Notes under the pieces: generated by a model
What the model was told of the DNA's origin: nothing
Database searches by the model: none
The model's input: the letters and a program-made list of their open reading frames with translations, nothing else
In this document: positions 32,598 through 41,769 of the stretch, one piece after another
How positions within the stretch are numbered: position 1 is the stretch's first letter
Layout of the letters: each line of letters begins with the position of its first letter
Assembly: GCF_030730905.1 (NCBI RefSeq)
Contig: NZ_JAVAMP010000001.1
Span: forward strand, 62,001-126,000
Direction of reading: 5' to 3'
Origin: Chengkuizengella axinellae
Lineage (GTDB): Bacteria > Bacillota > Bacilli > Paenibacillales > KCTC-33759
DNA: 64,000 bases
Position numbers and translations under genes: made by a program

Positions 32598-33707
32598 ATG
32601 AAAAATGTTTTAATTTTATCAGAAGGTTTTGGTGCAGGTCATACACAAACTGCAAATGCGATAGCAAAAGGTTTAAAACAATCTAATTCTAATATACAAA
32701 CACATGTATTGGAGCTTGGTAGTTCGCTTCATCCATTTCTTGCTCCAGTTATTTTAAAACTTTATAAACAAACGGTTTTTTCTCATCCAAAGTTATATGG
32801 AAAACTATATCAAACACAAAATAAAAGGGTTACTAAACGTGCTGCTCAACTAGCACTGCATAAAATTTTTTATACTGAAGCGTATGAACTTATTCAAAAA
32901 TATAATCCAGAGAAGATCATCTGTACCCATCCATTTCCAACTATGGTCATATCCAGACTCAAACGATTAGGTCTAGATATCCCTCTAATTACAGTTATAA
33001 CAGATTATAATTTACATCAGGCTTGGCTGACTAAAGAATGTGACACTTATTTTATATCCAATTCAGAAATGAAAGATAAAATGATTCAAAATGGTATACC
33101 AGCTAGTAAAATTGTAGTTTCAGGCATCCCAGTAGATCCAGATTTTATGACCTCTTATAGTAAACAAACCATTCGAAAAAACTTTAATTTAGAAAAAATG
33201 CCCACTGTATTAGTGATGGGTGGTGGATGGGGAGTGCTCAATTACGAAGACTTATTAAATGAGCTATTGTTTTGGAAGGAAAAAATTCAAATTATTATTT
33301 GTTTAGGTAATAATGAAAAGGCACTGAACGAATTATCATCAAATTCTCTTTTCCAACATCCAAATATTAAATTACAAGGTTTTACTAAAAATATTAATCA
33401 ATTAATGGAAGTCTCTGATTTATTAATTACGAAACCTGGAGGAGTCACTTCAACAGAAGCGATAGCCAAACAATTACCTATGTTATTTTTCAATCCAATT
33501 CCGGGTCAAGAAGAAGAAAACTGTAAATTTTTCGTAAAGAATAATTTGGGTATGAGAATTAATACATTTGATCAATTAAATGAACGACTAAGTCAATTGA
33601 TTACAAATAAAATCAAAAATTCGGAGTTTATTGCGTCAAAATATGAATATAATGCTAATCAATGTATGGATCAGATTAACCATTGTGTGCAGCAAAAAGT
33701 CGTTTAA
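32598..33707 (+). CDS. MGDG synthase-type glycosyltransferase
   Basis: A 369-aa GT-B glycosyltransferase. The N-terminal LSEGFGAGHTQTANAI corresponds to the acceptor-side SxGxGHxxAA motif of MGDG synthase/UgtP, and TKPGGVTSTEAIAKQLPMLF is the C-terminal nucleotide-sugar motif. Family members glycosylate diacylglycerol, or act in peptidoglycan synthesis (MurG-like). UgtP, which makes glucolipid anchors for lipoteichoic acid, is the nearest known role, but assignment to a specific lipid is inference. ATG follows GGCAGGTGAT. The preceding 225 bp hold only a small GTACTA/TAGTAC hairpin. Confidence 0.8.
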   Translation: MKNVLILSEGFGAGHTQTANAIAKGLKQSNSNIQTHVLELGSSLHPFLAPVILKLYKQTVFSHPKLYGKLYQTQNKRVTKRAAQLALHKIFYTEAYELIQKYNPEKIICTHPFPTMVISRLKRLGLDIPLITVITDYNLHQAWLTKECDTYFISNSEMKDKMIQNGIPASKIVVSGIPVDPDFMTSYSKQTIRKNFNLEKMPTVLVMGGGWGVLNYEDLLNELLFWKEKIQIIICLGNNEKALNELSSNSLFQHPNIKLQGFTKNINQLMEVSDLLITKPGGVTSTEAIAKQLPMLFFNPIPGQEEENCKFFVKNNLGMRINTFDQLNERLSQLITNKIKNSEFIASKYEYNANQCMDQINHCVQQKVV

Positions 33708-33802
33708 AACTTTTTTCTAATTGTTTTCGTTATAGTATGTGCAGGGTATTGGACAGTGACCTTCGTCTATTAATATGAGAAAACAAAAGGAGCTAGTCAG
33801 AC

Positions 33803-33892
33803 ATGGTAGTAAAAAAGATACTGATTTTAACAGAAGTCGTTACATTAAGTGTTGCGTTATCGATTATTACTTTTGCAGTATCCTTAAACTAA
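33803..33892 (+). CDS. Very short hydrophobic peptide (29 aa)
   Basis: ATG 33803 lies 8-10 nt after AAAAGGAG. The peptide is basic at its start (MVVKKIL) and then one membrane helix to its end. Such peptides can be real membrane microproteins, or short leader frames. It sits between the glycosyltransferase and DUF2062 genes on the same strand. No family recognised. Confidence 0.4.
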   Translation: MVVKKILILTEVVTLSVALSIITFAVSLN

Positions 33893-33987
33893 TTCTTAGA
33901 AGTGTTCTAAGAAGTAAAGTTTGTTAAAGAAAATGGTATGCAAGGTTGGTATTTACTAGACTTTAAGGCATAAAGGAACGATCATCA

Positions 33988-34467
33988 ATGAATAAAGGAC
34001 TTAGAATTATAAGATATTATTTTATTCGTTTGTTTCGCTTGAAAAGCGGTACTTCAAAGATTTCTCTTGGGTTTTCGTTAGGTTTTATTCCATGTTGGTT
34101 CCCGACCTTTGGCATTGGAATTATGATATCTATTGCTCTAGCAAAATTATTTAAAGTGAATATAGTATCCTCGATGATTGCCGCTTCTTTAGGCGCTTTC
34201 GTTTGGCCCGTATTATTTTTCTTAGATTATCAAACAGGCACTTTGATATTTTCAAGCTCATTGAAGGATGCTGGATCTTCATTTGTAGTTGGAGCCATAT
34301 TGAACAGTTTTATATTTATGTTGATTTCATACGTTGTATTTTATAATATTTTTAAAAAATATCGATTGTTTTTGTTAGATAAATTAAGAAGTAAAACGAA
34401 AACGATTAGAAACATAACAAAAGTGAATGTAGCACGGTCCCCCAAAAAAACAAAGGAAACAATGTAA
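33988..34467 (+). CDS. DUF2062-domain membrane protein
   Basis: A 159-aa protein with three or four hydrophobic segments. The N-terminal GTSKISLGFSLGFIPCWFPTFGIG is the hallmark of DUF2062, often found near glycosyltransferases and cell-envelope genes. Its role is unknown. The basic C-terminal tail is cytosolic by the positive-inside rule. A terminator follows directly. Confidence 0.78.
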   Translation: MNKGLRIIRYYFIRLFRLKSGTSKISLGFSLGFIPCWFPTFGIGIMISIALAKLFKVNIVSSMIAASLGAFVWPVLFFLDYQTGTLIFSSSLKDAGSSFVVGAILNSFIFMLISYVVFYNIFKKYRLFLLDKLRSKTKTIRNITKVNVARSPKKTKETM

Positions 34468-34494
34468 AAAAACACCATTGAATGGTGTTTTTTT
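34465..34494. terminator. Terminator between DUF2062 gene and czcD
   Basis: ACACCATT / AATGGTGT arms flanked by A and T runs, so it can work in both directions. Confidence 0.85.
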
Positions 34495-34515
34495 ATGTAT
34501 ATATACTTGAAGCAT

Positions 34516-35457
34516 TTATTCTTTATTTTGTTGTTTCTGCTGTAAAAACTCCTTGCCATATTCCCCGTGATCATGAATATTGGCATGCTCAACTTGAATG
34601 GTTGTATGTGTGATCCCATATTTTTCTTTTAGTGTTTCATTAGCGGCTAAAATAACACAAAATGGCTGGATGTTTTCATCTATGAAAACATGAGCTGTTA
34701 AGGAATAATGTTCAGTGGAGATTGCCCATAAATGCATTTCATGAACATCTTCAACCCCTTCGACTTTACTTATTTCTGTACGGATTTCCTCTAAATCAAA
34801 CTTATTAGGTACAGATTCCATAAGTATAAAATAAGACTCGCGGATAATTTTAGCTCCTCCGGTAAAAATAATACCACCAATAACTAAACTGATTAAAGGA
34901 TCAAAAAAGACTAAACCTGTAAAATAAATTAATATAGCGGAAACGATAACCCCTAAAGAACTTAACAAGTCCCCAATGAAATGCCACAAAGCACTCTGAA
35001 CATTTAAGTTTTCTTCTTCTTTAATACTTCTGCTTAAAATAAAAGTTAAAACAACATTCACTATAAAACCGATGATTGCAATGATAAGCATAAGTTGAAA
35101 ATTAATTGGCTCTGGATTAATAAACCTTCTAATCCCTTCTATAAAAATACCAATGGCAATGACGGCAAGTGCTAATCCATTTAAAAAGGAAGCAACGATT
35201 TCAAAACGAAGGAAACCAAAGGTATACTTTGAATTTGGCGGTCTTGTTGCTAAATAAATAGCTGTCATGCTCAAGCCTAGAGCAAATACATCTGAAATCA
35301 TATGTGCAGAATCAGATAATAAAGCTAGTGAATTCGACCATATGCCTCCGATAATTTCTACAATAGTAAAAAATAAAGTAATGAATAAAGTCGCCCATAA
35401 TGTTTTTTTAGATTTAGATTGCTCTTTGACATGCGCGAGATGGTGATAATCATACAT
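34516..35457 (-). CDS. czcD: Cation diffusion facilitator (CzcD-type) metal exporter
   Basis: A 313-aa CDF exporter with six helices. The metal site in helix 2 is in LLSDSAHMISD (HxxxD type), with WHFIGDLLSS in helix 5 completing the tetrahedral Zn site. The cytosolic C-terminal domain has VEDVHEMHLWAIS and ends with a histidine-containing HANIHDHGEYG segment. These proteins exchange Zn2+, Co2+ or Cd2+ for protons at the membrane. It is divergent from a Zn-type P-ATPase at 35759, forming a metal-homeostasis pair. Confidence 0.88.
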   Translation of the reverse strand: MYDYHHLAHVKEQSKSKKTLWATLFITLFFTIVEIIGGIWSNSLALLSDSAHMISDVFALGLSMTAIYLATRPPNSKYTFGFLRFEIVASFLNGLALAVIAIGIFIEGIRRFINPEPINFQLMLIIAIIGFIVNVVLTFILSRSIKEEENLNVQSALWHFIGDLLSSLGVIVSAILIYFTGLVFFDPLISLVIGGIIFTGGAKIIRESYFILMESVPNKFDLEEIRTEISKVEGVEDVHEMHLWAISTEHYSLTAHVFIDENIQPFCVILAANETLKEKYGITHTTIQVEHANIHDHGEYGKEFLQQKQQNKE

Positions 35458-35758
35458 ATAATATCATCTGCTTTCGTAATTTTTTTCAGTGACATAACTA
35501 TATCATAAGAAAAAAATTAGGGGAATACTTGTTTTATGATATTATTGGGTTAATTTAGGCTAATGTGCCGTGGAAATATTTTCAATTCTTGAATAGAATG
35601 ATATAATTAATCTTAAATAATAATGATTTAAATTAAGCTTGCATAGGTTGAAATAAGAATTAGTGCTGCTATCTCTATAGATGGCAGCTTTCGTCTTTTA
35701 TTGGACTGTTTTGCAATTGATTATTCTTCTCATTGATCGAAATGGAGGCGTGAAACAA
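35458..35758. other. Divergent intergenic region between czcD and the P-ATPase
   Basis: About 300 bp, AT-rich, holding promoters for both metal transporters. No clear Zur, CzrA or PerR box could be assigned by eye. Confidence 0.4.
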
Positions 35759-37693
35759 ATGAATGTAGATTTAAAAGCATTATCTGAAAAAAGACAATCA
35801 AATCAGCGCAGTAAATTGAAAGCTATATATGTTAATTTAATTCCTCATATTCAATTAATTGCAGCTCTTTTAAGTGGGGTTTTCATTGTTACAGGTTGGA
35901 TTTTATCTGATTTATTTTCATCTACAGCTATTATGTTCTTTGTAATTGCCTACTTAGTTGGTGGATATCAAAAAGCAAAAGAAGGTATTCTAGATACGAT
36001 TAAGGACAGAAATTTGAATGTAGAAATGCTGATGATATTTGCGGCAATAGGATCAGCAATCATAGGCTATTGGATGGAAGGTGCAATTCTGATTTTTATA
36101 TTTTCTTTAAGTGGTGCACTTGAAACGTATACTATGAATAGAAGCAACAGAGAAATTTCAGCTCTGATGGAGCTTCAGCCTGAAGAAGCTTTGATCGTAA
36201 AAAATGGTACTGAAACTAAAATTCATGTATCTATGCTAGTTCCTGGTGATGAAATCCTCGTAAAACCTGGGGAAAGAATGCCAGCAGATGGTTTCATTAT
36301 TCGAGGACAATCCACTGTGGACCAATCGGCAATTACTGGAGAGTCCCTTCCAGTCCAAAAAAAGTTGAATGATGAAGTATTTTCAGGAACAGTAAATCTT
36401 CAGGGGTCTATTACCATTAAAGTCACTAAATTAAACAAGGAAACTCTTTTTCAAAAAATTATTCAGCTTGTACAAACTGCACAAAGTGAAAAGTCACCAT
36501 CACAATTATTTATAGACAAATTTGAAGGCATATATGTAAAAGTAGTGATTGCAGCCGTTTCTTTAATGATGTTCATTCCTCATTATGTATTGGATTGGAC
36601 ATGGAATGAAACGATATACCGAGCCATGATTTTATTAGTTGTTGCCTCTCCTTGCGCCCTTGTTGCGTCCATCACCCCAGCTACTTTATCAGCGATATCC
36701 AACGGAGCCAAATTAGGAATACTCTTTAAAGGTGGGGTTCATATCGAAGGGCTTTCAAAAATTAGAGCTATAGCATTAGATAAAACAGGTACCTTAACAA
36801 AAGGGGAACCAGAAATTACAGATCTCATTCTTCGAGAAGGGATATCTCAAGCGGATTTTTTAATTTATACTGCTTCCATTGAAAATCATTCTACTCACCC
36901 TCTAGCACAAGCGATAGTCAATTATACCAAATTAGAGAAACAGCTTCAGTTATTACAACCTGATTTCATTGAAGATATTCCAGGTCGAGGTGTCACAGGA
37001 AAAGTGAGTGATAGAGAATGGAAAATAGGAAATGCTGAATTTGTAGGGGATGATATTTCTAAACAATTTTTGAAAATGAATCATAATAAGTTTACTAAAA
37101 GTGGGAAAACACTTGTGTTTATAGCAGATTATCAAGGAATTGTTGGTGTCATAGCTTTAAAGGATCGGATAAGGGAGCAATCTAAAGAAGCGATTCATGA
37201 GTTTAATAAGTTGGGAATATATACTTTTATGCTCACAGGCGACGATGAGGATACAGCTAGAACCATATCAAAAGAGATGTCGGTAGATGGACACATTTCA
37301 AGATGTTTGCCAGAAGATAAATTAAAACATGTAAAGGAATTAAAAAAACGTTATGAAAATGTGGCAATGGTAGGTGACGGAATTAATGATGCACCTGCGC
37401 TTGCTAGTGCTAATTTAGGGATTGCAATGGGAACAGGGACAGATGTTGCTTTAGAGACAGCAGATATTATATTAATGAAAAATGATTTATCTAAAATTCC
37501 TAAAGCAATATATTTATCTAAAAAAATGAACAGAGTGATAAAACAAAATATTGTGTTTTCATTGGCTGTCATTGGGATTTTAATATGCTCTAATTTTTTG
37601 CAAATCTTAGATTTGCCTTACGGAGTTATCGGACATGAAGGAAGTACAATTTTAGTGATTTTAAATGGATTGCGGTTGTTAAAATTGAAATAA
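35759..37693 (+). CDS. Heavy-metal P1B-type ATPase (ZosA/CadA-like)
   Basis: A 644-aa P-type ATPase without N-terminal metal-binding (HMA) domain. Motifs: SPCALV in the ion-conducting helix (variant of CPx), TGES actuator loop, phosphorylated Asp in DKTGTLTKG, SIENHSTHPLAQAI (the HP motif of P1B pumps) and MVGDGINDAPALA. The SPC form and lack of HMA resemble B. subtilis ZosA, a zinc uptake ATPase, but export cannot be excluded. ATG 35759 follows GGAGGCG; the open frame to 35681 has no ribosome site. Confidence 0.85.
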   Translation: MNVDLKALSEKRQSNQRSKLKAIYVNLIPHIQLIAALLSGVFIVTGWILSDLFSSTAIMFFVIAYLVGGYQKAKEGILDTIKDRNLNVEMLMIFAAIGSAIIGYWMEGAILIFIFSLSGALETYTMNRSNREISALMELQPEEALIVKNGTETKIHVSMLVPGDEILVKPGERMPADGFIIRGQSTVDQSAITGESLPVQKKLNDEVFSGTVNLQGSITIKVTKLNKETLFQKIIQLVQTAQSEKSPSQLFIDKFEGIYVKVVIAAVSLMMFIPHYVLDWTWNETIYRAMILLVVASPCALVASITPATLSAISNGAKLGILFKGGVHIEGLSKIRAIALDKTGTLTKGEPEITDLILREGISQADFLIYTASIENHSTHPLAQAIVNYTKLEKQLQLLQPDFIEDIPGRGVTGKVSDREWKIGNAEFVGDDISKQFLKMNHNKFTKSGKTLVFIADYQGIVGVIALKDRIREQSKEAIHEFNKLGIYTFMLTGDDEDTARTISKEMSVDGHISRCLPEDKLKHVKELKKRYENVAMVGDGINDAPALASANLGIAMGTGTDVALETADIILMKNDLSKIPKAIYLSKKMNRVIKQNIVFSLAVIGILICSNFLQILDLPYGVIGHEGSTILVILNGLRLLKLK

Positions 37694-37846
37694 CAGTTAG
37701 ATTAACTTTCCCTTATTTAGTGTAGATAAGCAAACTGGATAAGGGAGAGAAGTAGAATGGACAAATAAAAAATGTTTGTTTTACATATTATCTGAATAGG
37801 ATTGACAAGAAGAATAAATCTGAATTATGATTATTATATTCTTAAT

Positions 37847-37858
37847 AACAACGTTGTT
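37847..37858. promoter_or_regulatory. Candidate LacI-type operator upstream of GH105 gene
   Basis: AACAACGTTGTT, a perfect palindrome inside TTAATAACAACGTTGTTAA, 32 bp before the start codon. Near-identical sites occur at 50953 and 61503. The central CG of an even palindrome is typical of LacI-family operators. Confidence 0.6.
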
Positions 37859-37890
37859 AATTAAACAATATAGAAAGGGGAAAACAAACA

Positions 37891-39006
37891 ATGCAAAAGC
37901 ACCAAACTCAAGCAAAATCGAAATTTAGTTCACCACTTGAATGGGGTGAAGCGGCTTGTAACTCTATAATGAAGACCTACCAACCAGAACAACTTCCTCC
38001 TGCAAATCGTTGGCATTATCACCAAGGAGTTTTTCTTTACGGAATGTTGAAATTGTGGGAGCAGAATCAAGACTATAACTTGTTTCAATACGTCAAGGGA
38101 TATGCAGATCACTTAATTGATGCACAAGGGAATTTCTTATTTAACAGAGCTGAGTTAGACTCCATACAAGCTGGGGATATTTTATTTTCTCTTCATAAAC
38201 AAACAGGTGATGATCGTTATCGCTCAGCGGCAGATAAGCTTCTATCCTTATTTGAAACTTTTAATCGTACATCTGAAGGTGGGTATTGGCACAAGGATAG
38301 ATATCCGTATCAAATGTGGCTAGATGGTTTGTATATGGGTGGTTCCTTCGCCATGTTGTATGCGAAGTATTATGGTAAAACAGAATTATATGATATGGTC
38401 CTTGAACAAGAAAAGTTGATGCGTAAACATACGAAGGATGATCAAACGGGATTATATCACCATGCTTGGGATGAAAGTAAGAAAACACCATGGTCAGATT
38501 CAGTAACAGGTAAAGCGGCAGAGTTTTGGGGTAGAGCCATTGGGTGGTACATATTTGCATTAACAGATTTTCTTGATCTATTGCCTGATAATCATACTGG
38601 CAGAAGTGAAATTCAACAGACTTTAAAGGATGTTATATCTGCTGTGATAGAGGTTCAGGATGTAGAAACTGGATTGTGGTATCAGGTTGTTGATAAAGGG
38701 GGTCACAAAGATAATTGGCTTGAAACGTCGTGTTCTAGTTTGTTTGTTTATGCCATCGCGAAATCTATTAATAAAGGGTATATTGATTCAACATATAGAG
38801 AAGCTGCAGTAAAAGGATTTGATGGATTAATTTCTAAAATGTATTTTAATGAAAAAGGCCAATTTATCATGCCTGATATATGTGTAGGTACCGGTGTTGG
38901 AGATTATCCACACTATATAGGAAGAGAAAAATGTGAAAATGATTTACATGGTGTGGGCTCATTTGTTTTGTCATGTGTAGAGATGAATAAGTTAACTTCT
39001 TCCTAA
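37891..39006 (+). CDS. Unsaturated rhamnogalacturonyl/glucuronyl hydrolase (GH105, YteR-like)
   Basis: A 371-aa protein of the (alpha/alpha)6-barrel GH105 family. WLDGLYMG contains the conserved catalytic Asp, preceded by the GYWHKDRYPYQ segment, and WGRAIGWY lines the sugar site. No signal peptide, so it works in the cytosol, removing the unsaturated galacturonyl end from oligosaccharides produced by lyases. B. subtilis YteR (373 aa) is the close model. It is the first gene of the pectin locus and has its own palindromic operator. Confidence 0.88.
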   Translation: MQKHQTQAKSKFSSPLEWGEAACNSIMKTYQPEQLPPANRWHYHQGVFLYGMLKLWEQNQDYNLFQYVKGYADHLIDAQGNFLFNRAELDSIQAGDILFSLHKQTGDDRYRSAADKLLSLFETFNRTSEGGYWHKDRYPYQMWLDGLYMGGSFAMLYAKYYGKTELYDMVLEQEKLMRKHTKDDQTGLYHHAWDESKKTPWSDSVTGKAAEFWGRAIGWYIFALTDFLDLLPDNHTGRSEIQQTLKDVISAVIEVQDVETGLWYQVVDKGGHKDNWLETSCSSLFVYAIAKSINKGYIDSTYREAAVKGFDGLISKMYFNEKGQFIMPDICVGTGVGDYPHYIGREKCENDLHGVGSFVLSCVEMNKLTSS

Positions 39007-39164
39007 AAGTATCTCCACTTCATTTTTATGGATGAATATCCCTCAAAAAAGTAGAGTTTTAGAACTTTTTATATACTTTTATGGGATATTCTTTCATTGA
39101 CACTGTTTTATAATTCTACCTATTATATAATAAGATACATGAAGGAAAATAGATGAAATCGATT

Positions 39165-39178
39165 TGTAAACGCTAACA
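39165..39178. promoter_or_regulatory. Catabolite-responsive element (cre)
   Basis: TGTAAACGCTAACA matches the CcpA consensus TGNAANCGNTNNCA at all fixed positions. It lies 105 bp upstream of the YesS-like regulator gene. Confidence 0.7.
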
Positions 39179-39282
39179 TAATATTGTACCAAATAGAATA
39201 ATGGGAAGATTTGATACTATACTTAGAAAGTTAATAACTCAGGAAACAGCTTGATAAACAAATAGAAAAAAGGGGTTTTCAT

Positions 39283-41580
39283 ATGAAGAGAAAGAGTTTA
39301 TTAACGAAGTTGATCATATTCGGATGTATTTTAAGTATAATTCCTGTCCTGTTTGTTGGAACATTTTCATATATACAGTCATCTAAACAAGTTCAAAAAC
39401 AAATTAACTTAGGTGAAATTCAATACATAAAACAATTAAATTTAAATATAGAACAAATTTTTGTAACCTTAAATCATACATTAAACAACCTGATTGATTC
39501 TACAGTGATGGAACAAGCACTGCATAGTGATTTGAATTACAGAGAGTTTCAACTATACAATAATTTAAGAAAAGAGATTAGCCATTTACAATCTTTTGAT
39601 TCAAAAGTATCGGATGTTGTTATATTAAGTAAAGAAGAGGATTGGCTTGTCAAAAATTCTGGTTTATATCGACTAAAGGATCACGATGATTACAATAAGT
39701 ACATGGAGTTCTTTGAATTAAATGCAAATTCCAATTGGGAATTGCTTAATTCTAACGATTTTTCGGATAATTTTTTTAATGCTAGTTGTGAATATTCTAT
39801 TAGTTTAGTGAAAAAATTGCCAGTTAGGGCATCAAATAAAGATGGATTGGCTTTTGCACATATTCCTACTTGTAGTATTTCTGAAATGATTACTAAGGAA
39901 CGTGAATTTGATAAAGTAATGATAATAGATGATAGTAACCGTATTCTAGTACATGAAGAACAAGATATGATTGGTAAGTCATTAATAGAAACCACTTATT
40001 TTAATGAAGAAATTGATTTTGATCAGAACTCTGGACAATTTCATTTGACAGTTGACAATCATGAATATACAGCCACTTATTATAAATCAGATTTCAATGG
40101 ATGGATTTATCTTTCTGTAGTATCCTTAGATAATTTGACAGTGGAATCGAAGAAAATAGGTTGGTTTACTATATATATCTGTGTTTTTATTATTTTGATT
40201 TCTATATTATTCGTTTGGTTAACAACTAGAAAACTGTACTCCCCGATTGGAAAGTTAATTCAATTCGTTCAAGAACGTTTACCTAATGAAAATGAAAAAC
40301 CGCAAAGTGAGCTTCAATTTATTGAAAAACATATGCAAGAATTATTTTCCTCCAATTCAAAACTTGAAGATGAGATTCGAGATCATAAACAGCAGGTACG
40401 TTCCTTATTTATAAGCAGATTATTAACAGGAAATATTCGTTCTTCAGAAATGACTGGTAAGTTAGAGTACTTTGGATTACAGGAGAGGGTACACCTGTGG
40501 AAAAGAATTGCGATGTTATCTGTGCAAATAGATTCAATTGAAAATACAAGATTTGAAAATAAAGATGTTGATTTACTATACTTTGCTATTTCAAATATCG
40601 TTGAAGAGATTATTTCAAAGGACAATCGTTTACCGTCTGTTTGGATTGATCAAACCCTGTCTGTTTTAGTTGGATTTGAAGTTGAAGATATAAAATTAAA
40701 CAATGACAGAATATATAAATTAACAGAAACGATACAAGGACATATTTGGGTTTATTTGGGTTTATCCGTAAGTATAGGGATCAGCTTAATGTATGAAGAC
40801 ATAAGTTTCGCTCCAAGAGCTTATCAAGAAGGGCTGGAAGCGTTGAAACATAGGATAAAATTAGGCACTGGTGTTATTATCCGTTATGGTAATGTAAGTT
40901 CTACAAATCATTCTATTGTGATTCAATATCCACAGATTCCGGAAATGGAACTTCTAGATGCGATCAAACTTTCTGATCAAGAAGAGGCCATTACACAGTT
41001 GAACAGTTGGATGGATATCGTATTTAATCAATCCCAAACTCTAAATGAATATCAAGTATATTTAATGAGATTGTTAAACAATATAATGATTATGATGCAG
41101 GAAGCTAGTATCCCATATGAACAAATTTATGGGCGAAGAACCCCACCTCATGAGGAATTATTAAAATTGCAAGTTCGTGATGATGTTGAAGATTGGTTTA
41201 AAAATAGATTAGTGCTTCCACTGATACAAATATTTGGAGATAGAAGAGATTCCTTATATCAAAATCTTTCTGAGGAAATGATTGATATGATTCATACACA
41301 TTATGATAAGGAGCTAACATTAGAAGAATGTGCTTCTAAATTACATTACAATGCGAACTATTTAAGTAGTGTATTTAAAAAAGAAACAAACTCTACTTTC
41401 AGTGAATACTTATCTAATTATCGTTTTAGAATGGCAAAGCAGTGGTTATTAACATCTGAGATGACAATTAAAGAAATAGCGGATCGATTAAAATATAATA
41501 ATTCCCAAAACTTTATACGATCGTTTAAAAAACAGGAAGGAATGACACCAGGACAATATCGTAAAAAGTACAAGGATTAA
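39283..41580 (+). CDS. Membrane-anchored AraC-family regulator (YesS-like)
   Basis: A 765-aa protein with helices at residues 8-28 and near 290-310, enclosing an extracytoplasmic sensor region of about 260 residues. The C-terminal 100 residues form an AraC-type double helix-turn-helix (LTLEECASKLHYNANYLSSVF and IKEIADRLKYNNSQNFIRSF). This is the layout of B. subtilis YesS (761 aa), which controls rhamnogalacturonan genes and stays membrane-bound. It lies just before the solute-binding protein gene and probably responds to pectin fragments outside the cell. A perfect cre upstream suggests glucose repression. Confidence 0.83.
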   Translation: MKRKSLLTKLIIFGCILSIIPVLFVGTFSYIQSSKQVQKQINLGEIQYIKQLNLNIEQIFVTLNHTLNNLIDSTVMEQALHSDLNYREFQLYNNLRKEISHLQSFDSKVSDVVILSKEEDWLVKNSGLYRLKDHDDYNKYMEFFELNANSNWELLNSNDFSDNFFNASCEYSISLVKKLPVRASNKDGLAFAHIPTCSISEMITKEREFDKVMIIDDSNRILVHEEQDMIGKSLIETTYFNEEIDFDQNSGQFHLTVDNHEYTATYYKSDFNGWIYLSVVSLDNLTVESKKIGWFTIYICVFIILISILFVWLTTRKLYSPIGKLIQFVQERLPNENEKPQSELQFIEKHMQELFSSNSKLEDEIRDHKQQVRSLFISRLLTGNIRSSEMTGKLEYFGLQERVHLWKRIAMLSVQIDSIENTRFENKDVDLLYFAISNIVEEIISKDNRLPSVWIDQTLSVLVGFEVEDIKLNNDRIYKLTETIQGHIWVYLGLSVSIGISLMYEDISFAPRAYQEGLEALKHRIKLGTGVIIRYGNVSSTNHSIVIQYPQIPEMELLDAIKLSDQEEAITQLNSWMDIVFNQSQTLNEYQVYLMRLLNNIMIMMQEASIPYEQIYGRRTPPHEELLKLQVRDDVEDWFKNRLVLPLIQIFGDRRDSLYQNLSEEMIDMIHTHYDKELTLEECASKLHYNANYLSSVFKKETNSTFSEYLSNYRFRMAKQWLLTSEMTIKEIADRLKYNNSQNFIRSFKKQEGMTPGQYRKKYKD

Positions 41581-41769
41581 CATTTATCCCGTATCAACAA
41601 TTCTTAAGGTATAGTAACCATAATCATTTTATTAGATTAGTCTATAAACCATTGCAAATAAGGCGTTTTTACAAGAAAACGAATGTACACATGAGAATGT
41701 GATTATATACGAAATGAAAAGAGTGAGATTATGATTATGTTGTAAAATCAAAAAAATGGAGGTCGAAAC

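Noticed and set aside
41660-41700. Possible cre upstream of the solute-binding protein gene
   Set aside because: GAAAACGAATGTA matches too few fixed positions of the CcpA consensus.
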